64,000 bases of DNA, taken from positions 310,001-374,000 of the forward strand of contig NZ_VISR01000004.1 in NCBI RefSeq assembly GCF_007827595.1, written 5' to 3'. Within the stretch, counting starts at the first letter, position 1; each line of letters opens with the position of its first letter. Origin of the DNA: Streptomyces sp. BK340 (GTDB lineage: Bacteria > Actinomycetota > Actinomycetes > Streptomycetales > Streptomycetaceae). The notes below the pieces were generated by a model. That model was given only the letters and a program-made list of their open reading frames with translations. It did not search any database and had not been told where the DNA came from. A program made the translations under genes and the position numbers. Below, piece after piece: positions 35,321 to 46,649 of the stretch.

Positions 35321-36340
35321 ATGTCGTTCATCGGCCGTGACATGGCTGTCGACCTCGGGACCGCCAACACGCTGGTGTACGTCAGGGGTCGCGGAATCGT
35401 GCTCAACGAGCCGTCCGTCGTCGCGATCAACACCAACACCGGTGGCATCCTCGCGGTCGGTGCAGAGGCGAAGAAGATGATCGGCCGCACGCCGGGCAAC
35501 ATCGTCGCCGTGCGCCCGCTCAAGGACGGCGTCATCGCCGACTTCGAGATCACCGAGCGGATGCTCCGCTACTTCATCCTGAAGATCCACAAGCGGCGGT
35601 ATCTCGCCCGGCCCCGAGTCGTCGTCTGTGTGCCCTCGGGCATCACGGGCGTCGAGCGCCGCGCCGTCATCGAGGCGTCCTCCCAGGCGGGTGCCCGCCA
35701 GGTGCACATCATCGAGGAGCCCATGGCGGCCGCCATCGGCTCCGGTCTGCCGGTCCACGAGGCCACGGGCAACATGGTGGTGGACATCGGCGGCGGCACC
35801 ACGGAGGTCGCGGTCATCTCGCTCGGCGGCATCGTCACCGCCCAGTCCATCCGCGTCGCGGGCGACGAGCTGGACAACGCGATCATCCAGTACATCAAGA
35901 AGGAGTACAGCCTCCTGCTGGGTGAGCGCACGGCCGAGCAGATCAAGATCACGATCGGTTCGGCGTACGACCTCGACGCCGACGAGCACACCGAAGTCCG
36001 CGGCCGGGACCTGGTGTCCGGGCTGCCGAAGACCGTCGTCATCTCGGCCGCCGAGGTCCGCAAGGCGATCGAGGAGCCGGTCAACGCGATCGTCGACGCG
36101 GTCAAGACGACCCTCGACAAGTGCCCGCCGGAGCTGTCCGGCGACATCATGGACCGAGGAATCGTTCTGACCGGCGGCGGAGCGCTGCTGCGCGGGCTGG
36201 ACGAGCGGCTGCGCCGGGAGACCGGCATGCCGATCCACATCGCCGAGGACCCGCTGGACAGCGTGGCGCTCGGCTCCGGAAAGTGCGTCGAGGAGTTCGA
36301 GGCGCTCCAGCAGGTCCTGGACGCCCAGCCGCGCAGATGA
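35321..36340 (+). CDS. mreB: Rod-shape-determining actin homologue MreB
   Basis: A 339-residue actin-fold protein. Phosphate 1 loop is [13 protein letters not shown], phosphate 2 is [18 protein letters not shown], connect motifs follow, and the adenosine loop is [18 protein letters not shown]. MreB polymers guide the peptidoglycan synthesis complex. In streptomycetes growth is by DivIVA at the tip, and MreB serves spore-wall formation. The start at ATG 35321 is chosen for the GGGGAA ribosome site at 35311; ATG 35309 would add MGNS. First gene of mreBCD-pbp2-rodA. Confidence 0.96.
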   Translation: MSFIGRDMAVDLGTANTLVYVRGRGIVLNEPSVVAINTNTGGILAVGAEAKKMIGRTPGNIVAVRPLKDGVIADFEITERMLRYFILKIHKRRYLARPRVVVCVPSGITGVERRAVIEASSQAGARQVHIIEEPMAAAIGSGLPVHEATGNMVVDIGGGTTEVAVISLGGIVTAQSIRVAGDELDNAIIQYIKKEYSLLLGERTAEQIKITIGSAYDLDADEHTEVRGRDLVSGLPKTVVISAAEVRKAIEEPVNAIVDAVKTTLDKCPPELSGDIMDRGIVLTGGGALLRGLDERLRRETGMPIHIAEDPLDSVALGSGKCVEEFEALQQVLDAQPRR

Positions 36341-36355
36341 CGTAACTCTTCGATT

Positions 36356-36389
36356 CCGCCGTACGAGATGATCTCCTCTCGTACGGCGG
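36356..36389 (+). terminator. Hairpin between mreB and mreC
   Basis: CCGCCGTACGAG at 36356-36367 pairs perfectly with CTCGTACGGCGG at 36378-36389. It could attenuate or end mreB transcripts before mreC, so mreB may be made in excess over the rest of the cluster. Confidence 0.75.
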
Positions 36390-36505
36390 ATCGTTGGTAT
36401 AGAGGCATAAGCTCCCACAAATGGGCCCCTTGGGCCGGCGCTTCGCCAGTGGCGCGCCTTCAGGGGTCCCCGAATTCCTACTGAGGAAGGGCACGGCCGC
36501 CGCAC

Positions 36506-37447
36506 GTGAGGGACACGAAAGAGAGCCGGCTGCTCCTGGTCCTGCTGATCGCCATCGCGTTCGCGTTGATCACGGTGGACATCCGCGGAGGCCGGAACTC
36601 GCCGGTCGACGGTGCCCGACAAGCCGCGGCAGCGGTGTTCGGTCCGATCGAGAACGGGCTGTCCTCGGCGGTCGATCCCGTCGGCGACGCCGTCTCCGCG
36701 GTCCGCGACTCCGGCAGCCGCCACGACCGGCTCGCACTGCTGGAGAAGGAGAACGCGGCGCTCAAGGCGAAGCTCGGCAGCGACGACCGCAACCGCAGCC
36801 GCCTCAAGCAGCTCGACAAGATGCTGAAGATCTCCGCCGAGGGTCAGTACGGCATCAAGGGCGCCCAGGTCATCGCCATAGGGTCGGCGCAGGGCTTCTC
36901 CTGGACCATCACCGTCGACGTCGGCGCGAACGACGGCATCAAGCGCGACATGACCGTTCTCAACGGGGACGGCCTCGTCGGCCGCGTGACCACGGTGGGC
37001 CCCGACACCTCCACCGTGCTTCTCGCCAACGACCCCGACTTCACCGTCGGTACGCGCATGGAGGGCAGCGACGAACTCGGCTTCGCCTCCGGGCAGGGTG
37101 ACCGCCCGCTACGGGTCGAACTCCTCAACGGCAAGGCCGAGGTGAAGAAGGGCGACCGGCTCGTCACCTTCGGCTCCCAGGCCGACAAGCCCTTCGTGCC
37201 GGGCGTGCCGGTCGGCGTGGTCTCCCGCGTCGACCCCTCCGGCGGCGGCCTCACCCGCACGCTCTACGTCACGCCGTACGTCAGCTTCACCCAGCTCGAC
37301 GTCGTCGGCGTGGTCGTCGAGGCCCCGAAGAAGGACCCGCGCGACGAGGTCCTGCCGACCAAGCCCAAGCCGACACCGACACCGACGGTGACCGTCACGG
37401 TCACACCGTCCGCCGCCGCCAACGCCACCGACGAGCAGCAGCAGTAG
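36506..37447 (+). CDS. mreC: Rod-shape-determining protein MreC
   Basis: A 313-residue bitopic protein. A short basic N-tail and one membrane helix (SRLLLVLLIAIAFALITVDI) are followed by a coiled coil (ALLEKENAALKAKL, about 78-105), then the beta-barrel MreC domain with VGRVTTVGPDTSTVLLANDP and FGSQADKPFVPGVPVGVV. The C-terminal tail is Thr/Pro-rich. It spans from MreB/MreD to PBP2 outside the membrane. The start is the GTG at 36506; length is near the family norm. Confidence 0.94.
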   Translation: MRDTKESRLLLVLLIAIAFALITVDIRGGRNSPVDGARQAAAAVFGPIENGLSSAVDPVGDAVSAVRDSGSRHDRLALLEKENAALKAKLGSDDRNRSRLKQLDKMLKISAEGQYGIKGAQVIAIGSAQGFSWTITVDVGANDGIKRDMTVLNGDGLVGRVTTVGPDTSTVLLANDPDFTVGTRMEGSDELGFASGQGDRPLRVELLNGKAEVKKGDRLVTFGSQADKPFVPGVPVGVVSRVDPSGGGLTRTLYVTPYVSFTQLDVVGVVVEAPKKDPRDEVLPTKPKPTPTPTVTVTVTPSAAANATDEQQQ

Positions 37448-37460
37448 GAGCTGAATCCCC

Positions 37461-38138
37461 ATGCGTGTCAACCGGATCCTGCTCTCCAGCGCGCTGGTCG
37501 TCGTCGCCCTGGTGATCCAGGTGAGCGTCCTCGCCCGCCTGCACCTGCCCGGCGCCGTCCCGGACCTGCTGCTGCTCACCGTCCTCGGTCTGGCCATGGT
37601 GTACGGCCATGTGGGCGGCGCACTCGTCGGGTTCGGCGCCGGCCTGCTCGCCGACCTCGCCCCACCCGCCGACCACGCGGCCGGCCGCTACGCCCTCGTG
37701 CTGTGCGTCATCGGCTACGGCGCCGGACTCATCAAGCCGGACAACGGCCGCCTGAAGTCGGCGACCGGCCCGATGGCGGTCGTGGTCGCCGCCGCCGTCG
37801 GCTCCACCCTGCTGTACGCGGGTGTCGGCGCCCTGGTCGGCGACACCGCCGCCCGCCATGTCGGCCTGACCGGACTGCTGTTCTCGGCCGCCCTGTACGA
37901 CCTGCTGCTCGCGCCCTTCGTGGTTCCCGGCATCATGTGGCTGGCCCGCCGCTCCGACAACGACCCGCTCGCGGACAGCAGCCCCGCCGCCAAGGCCGGC
38001 GACATCTCCTCCGGCTGGCTCTCCTCCGGCACCGGGCTGCGCATCGGCAGTCAGCGCGGCGGCCTCGGCTCCCTCAAGGCCAAGGCCCGCACCCGCTCGA
38101 CCCGGGTCGGCCGCATCAAGGGGGTCAAGCGGTTGTGA
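37461..38138 (+). CDS. mreD: Rod-shape-determining protein MreD
   Basis: A 225-residue polytopic protein, 13 bp after mreC. Five or six hydrophobic helices occupy residues 1-165 (RILLSSALVVVALVIQVSVL, VPDLLLLTVLGLAMVYG, then GFGAGLLADLAPPADHAAGR with the conserved GxxxDL motif). The C-terminal 55 residues are a basic, Ser/Gly-rich cytoplasmic tail ending KGVKRL, longer than in E. coli. It is a membrane partner of MreC and PBP2. Confidence 0.92.
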   Translation: MRVNRILLSSALVVVALVIQVSVLARLHLPGAVPDLLLLTVLGLAMVYGHVGGALVGFGAGLLADLAPPADHAAGRYALVLCVIGYGAGLIKPDNGRLKSATGPMAVVVAAAVGSTLLYAGVGALVGDTAARHVGLTGLLFSAALYDLLLAPFVVPGIMWLARRSDNDPLADSSPAAKAGDISSGWLSSGTGLRIGSQRGGLGSLKAKARTRSTRVGRIKGVKRL

Positions 38139-38218
38139 GCACACGGGAGTTGCTCAGGGGCACGCACAGCTTCGTCGTATATGACACGTACACGTACTGA
38201 GAGGGGGAGACAGCCGCA

Positions 38219-40468
38219 GTGACCAACATTCCCGAGACCGGACGGACCCCACGGGTCCAGACCCGGCTGGTCGTGATCCAGATCCTCGTCCTCTCCCTGC
38301 TCGGCACGCTCGGCGGCCGTCTGTGGTATCTGCAGATCCGGGAGGGCGCCGAGTACCAGAAGGAGGCCTCCGGGAACCACGTCCAGCAGGTCGTCGCCCC
38401 CGCCGTGCGCGGCGAGATCCTGGACGCCCGGGGCGTGCCGCTCGCCGACAACGAGACGCGTCTGGTCGTCTCCGCCTCCCGCACCGACCTGCTCAAGCAG
38501 AAGGACGACGGCAAGGCCGTCCTCGCCAAGCTGGCCGACGTCCTCGGCATGAAGCCCGAGGAGGTCAGCCAGAAGGTCCGGCTGTGCGACGCGAAGACCC
38601 CGCAGCCCTGCTGGAACGGCTCGCCGTACCAGCCGATCCCGATCACCGACGAGGCGACGCCCAAGCAGGCCCTGCAGATCCGCGAGCGCGCCGAGGACTT
38701 CCCCGGCATCACCGCCGAGCCGGAGGCCGTGCGCCGCTACGCGGGCCCGGGCAAGTCCAACAGCGCCCAGGTCCTCGGCTACCTCTCGCCGGTCACCGAC
38801 GACGAGATCCAGAAGGCCAAGGACACCGACTCGCCCTACCTGCGCTCCGACATGGTCGGCCGCTCCGGCCTCGAGCGCCAGTACGACAAGGTGCTGCGCG
38901 GCAAGGCCGGCGTGACGCGGTACGAGGTGGACAACCTCGGTCGGGTCATCGGCAAGGCCAAGTCGGACGCCGCCGAGTCCGGTTCCAACCTGGTCACCAG
39001 CATCGACTCCCGGGTGCAGCGGGTCGCCGAGTACGAGCTGGACAAGGCCATGAAGAAGGCCCGTCAGCAGTTCGACAAGATCACCGGCGAGAACTACAAG
39101 GCCGACTCCGGCGCCGTCGTGGTGATGGAGGCCAAGACCGGGCGGATCGTCGCCATGGCCTCCGCCCCGAACTACGACCCGAACGTCTGGGTCGGCGGCA
39201 TCTCCGGCAAGGACTACAAGGCCCTCACCGGCAAGGACAGCGACTACCCGCTGCTCAACAGGGCCATACAGGGTCAGGCGGCGCCCGGTTCGACGTTCAA
39301 GGTGGTCTCCACGGCCGCCGCGGTCCAGGCGGGCTACGAGTGGGACGGCGGTTACCCGTGCACCAGTTCCTACTCGGTGGGTGGCCAGGTCTTCAAGAAC
39401 TTCGAGGGGGAGAGCTTCGGCCCCATCTCCCTCGGCCGCGCCCTGGAGGTCTCCTGCGACACGGTCTTCTACGGCCTCGCCGACCGGGAGTGGAAGAAGG
39501 ACGGCGGCATCAACCCCAAGAAGGGCCAGCCCAAGGACTGGTTCTTCAAGACCGCCCACCAGTTCGGCCTCGGCAAGGAGACCGGCGTCGACCTGCCCAA
39601 CGAGGTCACCGGCCGCGTCCCCGACCGCCAGTGGAAGCTGAACTACTGGAAGGCCAACAAGGACGCCTGGTGCAAGTCCGGCAAGAAGGACGGCTCCTAC
39701 GTCGAGAAGATCGCGTACGAGAACTGCCTCGAAGGCAACAAGATGCGCGAGGGTGACGAGATCAACTACTCCATCGGCCAGGGCGACACCCTCGTCACAC
39801 CGATCCAGGAGGCCGTGATCTACGGCGCCGTCGCCAACGGCGGCACCATGTACCACCCGACCATCGGCAAGGCGGTCATCAGCGCGGACGGCAAGACCGT
39901 CACGCCGATCAAGCCGAGGAAGTCCGGGAAGCTGCCCGTCAGCCAGGCCACCCTCAAGGGCATGAACGACGCCTTCGCGGGCGTCATCACCCGCGGTACC
40001 GCCGCCTGGAAGTTCGGCGGCTGGCCGCAGGACAAGATCGCGCTGCACGCCAAGACCGGTACCGCGGAGGTCTACGGCAAGCAGACCACGGGCTGGCTGG
40101 CCACGTACACCAAGGACTACTCGGTGATCATGACGATCGCCCAGGCGGGTACGGGTTCCGGTTCCTCCGGTGAGGCCGTGCGCAACATCTACAGCGCGCT
40201 CTACGGCGTCCAGGGCGACGGCTCGATCGACAAAAAGAAGGCCCTGCTGCCCGAGCCGCAGAAGGGCCTGCCGAAGGTCCGCACGGACGGCACCATCGCC
40301 GCCCCCAAGGTCACCGGCGACCCGGCGAAGGACGTCGAGGCCTCCCAGCAGGACAACCCCACCAACGACGACACCCAGCAGCCCGCCACCAGCCCCTCGC
40401 CCAGCACGGGCAACAGCAACACCCGCAGGCGGCCGCGCCGGAGGGGGAGCCGGAGGATGCTCACATGA
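38219..40468 (+). CDS. mrdA: Penicillin-binding protein 2 (class B transpeptidase)
   Basis: A 749-residue peptidoglycan DD-transpeptidase from the GTG at 38219. One N-terminal membrane anchor (VVIQILVLSLLGTLGGRLWY) is followed by the PBP dimer domain with RGEILDARGVPLADN, then the transpeptidase domain. The SxxK motif STFK starts at Ser358, the second motif is SCD in ALEVSCDTVFYGL, and KTG is at about 612-614 in HAKTGTAEVYG. A basic tail (RRRPRRRGSRR) ends the protein, with a Pro/Ser/Asn/Thr stretch before it. It works with RodA in elongation or spore-wall synthesis. The stop overlaps rodA by 4 bp. Confidence 0.95.
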   Translation: MTNIPETGRTPRVQTRLVVIQILVLSLLGTLGGRLWYLQIREGAEYQKEASGNHVQQVVAPAVRGEILDARGVPLADNETRLVVSASRTDLLKQKDDGKAVLAKLADVLGMKPEEVSQKVRLCDAKTPQPCWNGSPYQPIPITDEATPKQALQIRERAEDFPGITAEPEAVRRYAGPGKSNSAQVLGYLSPVTDDEIQKAKDTDSPYLRSDMVGRSGLERQYDKVLRGKAGVTRYEVDNLGRVIGKAKSDAAESGSNLVTSIDSRVQRVAEYELDKAMKKARQQFDKITGENYKADSGAVVVMEAKTGRIVAMASAPNYDPNVWVGGISGKDYKALTGKDSDYPLLNRAIQGQAAPGSTFKVVSTAAAVQAGYEWDGGYPCTSSYSVGGQVFKNFEGESFGPISLGRALEVSCDTVFYGLADREWKKDGGINPKKGQPKDWFFKTAHQFGLGKETGVDLPNEVTGRVPDRQWKLNYWKANKDAWCKSGKKDGSYVEKIAYENCLEGNKMREGDEINYSIGQGDTLVTPIQEAVIYGAVANGGTMYHPTIGKAVISADGKTVTPIKPRKSGKLPVSQATLKGMNDAFAGVITRGTAAWKFGGWPQDKIALHAKTGTAEVYGKQTTGWLATYTKDYSVIMTIAQAGTGSGSSGEAVRNIYSALYGVQGDGSIDKKKALLPEPQKGLPKVRTDGTIAAPKVTGDPAKDVEASQQDNPTNDDTQQPATSPSPSTGNSNTRRRPRRRGSRRMLT

Positions 40469-41661
40469 CCGGCAACAGCTTCTCCGTCTCCGGGTACGGC
40501 CCCGAGCGGGCCGGCTGGACCAGGATCTTCGCCCGCGACTCGCTGACCCGCCGGCTCGACTGGCCGATGCTGCTGGCAGCCCTCGTGCTGTCGCTGCTGG
40601 GCTCGTTGCTGGTGTACTCCGCGACCCGTAACCGTACCGAGATCAACCAGGGCGACCAGTACTACTTCCTGGTCCGCCATCTGATGAACCTCGGCATCGG
40701 GCTCGCCCTGATGATCGGCACGATCTGGCTCGGCCACCGCGCCCTGCGCAACGCCGTGCCGGTCCTCTACGGCCTGTCGCTGCTCGGGGTGCTGCTGGTG
40801 CTCACCCCGCTCGGCGCCACCATCAACGGCAGCCGCAACTGGATCGTGTTCGGCGGCGGCTTCTCGCTCCAGCCCGCCGAGTTCGTGAAGATCTCGATCA
40901 TCCTGGGCATGGCGATGATACTGGCGGCCCGGGTCGACGCCGGGGACAAGCCGTACCCCGACCACCGCACGGTCGTGCAGGCGCTGGGCCTGGCCACCGT
41001 GCCGATCCTGATCGTGCTCCTCATGCCCGACCTCGGCACGGTCCTGGCCATGGTGGCCATCATCCTGGGCGTGCTGCTCGCCTCCGGCGCCTCCAACCGC
41101 TGGATCTTCGGCCTGCTCACCGCCGGTGTGATCGGCTGTGTCGCCATCTGGCAGCTCCACATCCTGGACGAGTACCAGATCAACCGCTTCGCGGCCTTCG
41201 CCAACCCCGACCTGGACCCGGCGGGCGTCGGCTACAACACCAACCAGGCCCGCATCGCGATCGGCTCGGGCGGCCTCACCGGCGCCGGGCTCTTCCACGG
41301 CTCGCAGACCACCGGCCAGTTCGTGCCCGAGCAGCAGACCGACTTCGTCTTCACGGTCGCGGGGGAGGAGCTGGGCTTCGTCGGCGCCGGCCTGATCGTC
41401 CTCCTGCTGGGCGTGGTGCTGTGGCGTGCCTGCCGCATCGCCCGCGACTCGACCGAGCTGTACGGCACGGTCGTCGCCGCGGGCATCGTCGCCTGGTTCG
41501 CCTTCCAGGCCTTCGAGAACATCGGCATGACCCTCGGCATCATGCCGGTCACCGGTCTGCCCCTGCCGTTCGTGTCGTACGGCGGATCGTCGATGTTCGC
41601 GGTGTGGGTGGCGGTGGGACTGCTGCAGTCGATCAAGGTGCAGCGGCCGATGTCCGCGTGA
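40465..41661 (+). CDS. rodA: SEDS peptidoglycan glycosyltransferase RodA
   Basis: A 398-residue, ten-helix SEDS protein that polymerises lipid II with its class B PBP partner. Signatures are INGSRNWIVFGGGFSLQPAEFVK (the SRNWI...QPAEF/K block), the catalytic region around GSGGLTGAGLFHGSQTTGQFVPEQQTDFVF, and GLPLPFVSYGGSSM near the C-terminus. The ATG at 40465 overlaps the PBP2 stop (ATGA), so the pair is translationally coupled. It completes the spore-wall synthesis cluster. Confidence 0.96.
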   Translation: MTGNSFSVSGYGPERAGWTRIFARDSLTRRLDWPMLLAALVLSLLGSLLVYSATRNRTEINQGDQYYFLVRHLMNLGIGLALMIGTIWLGHRALRNAVPVLYGLSLLGVLLVLTPLGATINGSRNWIVFGGGFSLQPAEFVKISIILGMAMILAARVDAGDKPYPDHRTVVQALGLATVPILIVLLMPDLGTVLAMVAIILGVLLASGASNRWIFGLLTAGVIGCVAIWQLHILDEYQINRFAAFANPDLDPAGVGYNTNQARIAIGSGGLTGAGLFHGSQTTGQFVPEQQTDFVFTVAGEELGFVGAGLIVLLLGVVLWRACRIARDSTELYGTVVAAGIVAWFAFQAFENIGMTLGIMPVTGLPLPFVSYGGSSMFAVWVAVGLLQSIKVQRPMSA

Positions 41662-41772
41662 GGACACTCGCCGGACGGGCAGGGCGTTCACCGGATGGAC
41701 GACGGTAGTTCTCCCGCCATTCACCCTGGTTGGCCCCTGCCCTCCCGGCCGTTCTGCCACTAGATTCAATTC

Positions 41773-43272
41773 ATGGCGGATGCGAAACGCGAGATCGAGC
41801 GCAAGTACGAATCCGACGACAGTGGCCTGCCCGACCTGACCGGCGTCGGCGGGGTGGCGGATGTCCTCGACAAGGGCCTCGTCGAGCTGGACGCCACCTA
41901 CTACGACACCGCGGACGAGCGGCTGGCCGCAGCCGCCCTCACCCTGCGCCGTCGCACCGGAGGCTCGGACGCGGGCTGGCACCTGAAGCTCCCGGTCGCC
42001 CCCGGCGTCCGCGACGAGATCAGAGCGCCCCTGTCCGACACGATCCCCGACGAGATCGCCGCACTGGTCCGCTCCCGGGTCCGCTGCGCCGAACTGGTCC
42101 CCCTCGTCCGGCTCCGCTCCGCCCGCGACGTACGCCACCTCGTGGACGCCGACGGCGCGCTGCTGGCCGAGGCGAGCGTGGACACCGTGACCGCCGAGCG
42201 GCTCTCCGGAGGCGGGGGGACCGCCCAGTGGACCGAGATCGAGGTCGAGCTGGCCGACGACGGCGATCCGGCCTTCCTCGACAAGGTCGAGAAGAGGCTG
42301 CGCAAGGCGGGCGTACGGCCCTCGAAGTCGCCGTCGAAGCTGGCCCGGGCACTGGAGCAGACCGGCGGCCGGCGGCCCGGCTCCGGACGGCGTGCCAAGC
42401 CCGTGACCGCCGGCGACCACGTCCTCGCCTATGCGCGCGAACAGCGCGAGGCGATCCTCGGGCACGACCCGGGGGTCCGCCGGGACGTACCGGACTCCGT
42501 CCACCAGATGCGCGTGGCCACCCGACGCATGCGCAGCACCCTCCGCACCTTCGGCACCGTCCTCGACCGCGCCGTCACCGACCCGATCGCCGCCGAGCTG
42601 AAGTGGCTCGCGGGCGAGCTGGGCGTGGGCCGCGACCAGGAGGTGCTGGCGGAGCGCCTGATCACCCTGCTCGAGACCCTGCCGCCCGCCCTGGTCTCCG
42701 GTCCCGTGCACAAACGGCTCACCACCTGGGCGGCCGCCAAACACAACAGCGCCCTCGGCCACGTCGTCGCGATCCTGGACTCCGCCCGGTATCTGGCCCT
42801 GCTCGACGCCCTGGACACGCTGCTCGCCGACCCGCCGCTCAGGAAGAAGGCGGCGGGCAAGCCGGAGAAGGTGATCGCCGCGGCCGTGCGCAAGGACCTC
42901 GTGAAGGTCTCCCGTCTGGTCACCGAGGCCCTGGACGAGTCACCCGGTGAGGCACGCGACACCGCCATCCACGAGGCCCGCAAGAAGGCGAAGCGCACCC
43001 GGTACGCCGGGGAGGCGGCCATCCCGGCCCTGGGCGGCCCCGCCCGCTCCCTGGCCAAGTCCATGAAGTCCCTGACCAGCCTGCTCGGCGAACACCAGGA
43101 CAGCGTCATGGCCCGCCACACCCTGCGCGAGCTGTCCGCGCTGGCGCACGCGGCGGGTGAGAGCGCCTTCACCTACGGGCTGCTGTACGGCAGAGAAGAG
43201 GCGGCCGCGGCGGAGGTGGAGGAGGAGCTGCCGGGCCTGTGGCGGAAGATCGAGACCGGGGTGTCCGTCTGA
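41773..43272 (+). CDS. CYTH-CHAD domain protein
   Basis: A 499-residue protein. The N-terminal CYTH (triphosphate tunnel) domain has the hallmark EIERKYE at residues 7-13, then YYDTADERLAAAALTLRRR, LKLPV and EIEVEL. The C-terminal CHAD domain (about 215-490) is a His- and Arg-rich helical bundle with VHQMRVATRRMRSTLRTF and IHEARKKAKRTRYAGE; CHAD binds polyphosphate. A triphosphate or polyphosphate role is likely by family. It starts at ATG 41773, 111 bp after rodA. A linker GRRPGSGRRAKP separates the two domains. Confidence 0.92.
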   Translation: MADAKREIERKYESDDSGLPDLTGVGGVADVLDKGLVELDATYYDTADERLAAAALTLRRRTGGSDAGWHLKLPVAPGVRDEIRAPLSDTIPDEIAALVRSRVRCAELVPLVRLRSARDVRHLVDADGALLAEASVDTVTAERLSGGGGTAQWTEIEVELADDGDPAFLDKVEKRLRKAGVRPSKSPSKLARALEQTGGRRPGSGRRAKPVTAGDHVLAYAREQREAILGHDPGVRRDVPDSVHQMRVATRRMRSTLRTFGTVLDRAVTDPIAAELKWLAGELGVGRDQEVLAERLITLLETLPPALVSGPVHKRLTTWAAAKHNSALGHVVAILDSARYLALLDALDTLLADPPLRKKAAGKPEKVIAAAVRKDLVKVSRLVTEALDESPGEARDTAIHEARKKAKRTRYAGEAAIPALGGPARSLAKSMKSLTSLLGEHQDSVMARHTLRELSALAHAAGESAFTYGLLYGREEAAAAEVEEELPGLWRKIETGVSV

Positions 43273-43345
43273 GCGTACGAGAGAGGCCCGCGATCAGGTT
43301 ACGCTTGATGGTCACCCCTGCCAGCTCACGAAGGTAATCCCCGCG

Positions 43346-45307
<1,962 letters not shown>

Positions 45308-45308
45308 G

Positions 45309-45494
45309 GTGGGCGAGGCACTCGATCGGGTGGTTGAGGCGCTGGCGGGGGTGAGCGAGGAGGAGGTGGCTGTGGTGCTGTCAGAGCTCGCTGTTCCGCG
45401 CCCTCGCCCGTCGGTGCCGTCGGCGTCTTCCCGGACGCCGCTGCCGGTTCCGAGAGGGGCCTCGCAGATCGTCTCCGAAGTGGAGTGGATCTAA
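45309..45494 (+). CDS. Small protein, family copy 1 (61 aa)
   Basis: A 61-residue frame starting at the GTG at 45309, one base after the radical SAM stop (TGAGGTG), so translation would be coupled. It opens with an amphipathic helix GEALDRVVEALAGVSEEEVA, then a Pro/Arg/Ser-rich stretch and the ending IVSEVEWI. Copy 2 at 48811 shares the first 20 residues exactly and diverges afterwards mainly by substitutions that preserve the frame and the VEW(I/V) end, which argues that it is coding. I do not recognise a family. A terminator follows. Confidence 0.6.
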   Translation: MGEALDRVVEALAGVSEEEVAVVLSELAVPRPRPSVPSASSRTPLPVPRGASQIVSEVEWI

Positions 45495-45510
45495 GCGCGT
45501 GAGTGGCCGG

Positions 45511-45543
45511 CTGAGCCCCTTCCCGCTCAGGGAAGGGGCTCAG
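45511..45543. terminator. Terminator with repeat tail, copy 1
   Basis: CTGAGCCCCTTCCC at 45511-45524 pairs perfectly with GGGAAGGGGCTCAG at 45530-45543. The following GTGCTGTTTGGCGGGT recurs after similar hairpins at 55992 and, less well, at 54743 and 58075. Confidence 0.85.
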
Positions 45544-45586
45544 TGCTGTTTGGCGGGTAGGACTTGAGGTAGATGTCCCCTAGGGG

Positions 45587-45715
45587 GCCGGGTGCGGCTG
45601 TTCACCGTCAAGGACCCGGTCCGGGGCTAGCCGGTCTTCCAACTCTTCGACGAGCCCTACCAGGCGTGGAGCTGGCGGTATGTCACCCGCTTCAGGCGAG
45701 CCGCACACGGATGCC
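45587..45715 (+). pseudogene. Unidentified gene fragment with in-frame stop
   Basis: One plus frame from about 45594 reads RLFTVKDPVRG, an in-frame TAG near 45628, then PVFQLFDEPYQAWSWRYV. It looks like once-coding sequence but has no start and no homologue I can name. It ends against the convergent PPOX gene. Confidence 0.3.
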
Positions 45716-46138
45716 CAGCGTCCTGTCCCCTCCCCGGCGCAACTTGCTGTCGAGGATCATGAGGCGGCCGAGGATGCCGTACTTGCGGGCGATGAGTGAG
45801 CGGTAGCGGGCGCTGGTCGCCGCGTCGGCGATATCGGCGGTGGCCGGGACCTGGTCGCCCGTAGGGTTGCCGCGCAGGTCGCAGGGGCCGATGAGGATGT
45901 CGCCGCGTGCCCGGATCCGCTTGACCTTCCAGGAGTCGGCGGGGGTTCGCACGCCCAGCGTGTCACCGTCGCGTACCACCCACACAGGGGTGGCGACCGG
46001 GGTGCCGTTCTTGCGGTAGCTGGTGACCAGCAGGTACTTGCCGGAGCCGAGCCGCTCCAGCAGCGCTTCGTTCATGATGCGTTTCTGCTCCTCGTTAATG
46101 AGTTCGAGGTCGTGGCCTCTTGGGTGGCGTACTTCCAT
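45692..46138 (-). CDS. PPOX-class (split-barrel) probable F420-dependent enzyme
   Basis: A 148-residue flavin/F420-binding split-barrel protein from the ATG at 46136-46138. The family block is SGKYLLVTSYRKNGTPVATPVWVVRDGDTL, then SWKVKRIRARGDILIGPCDLRG and a C-terminal YRSLIARKYGILGRLM. These enzymes reduce or bind small ligands with deazaflavin F420 or FMN. It is the last of three minus-strand genes (SDR, DUF4345, PPOX) behind a divergent TetR, suggesting an inducible redox or detoxification unit. An internal ATG would remove about 20 residues. Confidence 0.85.
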   Translation of the reverse strand: MEVRHPRGHDLELINEEQKRIMNEALLERLGSGKYLLVTSYRKNGTPVATPVWVVRDGDTLGVRTPADSWKVKRIRARGDILIGPCDLRGNPTGDQVPATADIADAATSARYRSLIARKYGILGRLMILDSKLRRGGDRTLGIRVRLA

Positions 46139-46192
46139 GTCAGTTCGGAGGTAGCCGTAGCCTCATGCCGGTCTGCCGCCCGGATCGGCGCC

Positions 46193-46609
46193 TCAGGCGG
46201 CGGCCGGCACTCGTCTGGATCTGAGAGCGGCGGAGTGCGCCCAGATGATGACGATCGGGAGGAGGAAATCCAGGAGGGCGGAGGCGAGGAAGACTCCCGC
46301 CGGGCCGGGTATGCCGTCCTGCGCGAAGGAGACCAGCCGCCCGATGCCCCCGAGGAAGATCGGGACGGCCAGGAAGTAGACGAGTACTCCCTGCCGGCGG
46401 ATCATTGCCGCCGCCCAGAAGAACAGGGGAGCCCAGCCCAGGTGGACGCCCGCCAGGAAGCGGTACAGGTTGTCCGCGTCCGCCCCGCCCGCCGGAGCTC
46501 CCTGCGCCAATTCCTCCAGGCCGCCTCCGAGCGCGATGGCAGTGGCCACCAGCAGGCAGACACGGACGATGATGTCGGCCGGTGTGAGAGGGGTACGGGC
46601 GGCCACCAT
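46193..46609 (-). CDS. DUF4345-type membrane protein
   Basis: A 138-residue protein from the ATG at 46607-46609 with four hydrophobic helices: IVRVCLLVATAIALGGGLEE, FLAGVHLGWAPLFFWAAAM, GVLVYFLAVPIFLGGIGRL and GVFLASALLDFLLPIVIIWA. Pattern and length fit DUF4345. It lies 54 bp before the PPOX gene and 40 bp after the SDR gene in one operon. Function is unknown. The open frame starts further upstream inside the SDR gene, but that part is an antisense or shifted reading. Confidence 0.75.
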   Translation of the reverse strand: MVAARTPLTPADIIVRVCLLVATAIALGGGLEELAQGAPAGGADADNLYRFLAGVHLGWAPLFFWAAAMIRRQGVLVYFLAVPIFLGGIGRLVSFAQDGIPGPAGVFLASALLDFLLPIVIIWAHSAALRSRRVPAAA

Positions 46610-46649
46610 GCATCCCTGCTTGTCACGGAGTTGGCGTTGGGCTTGTCGC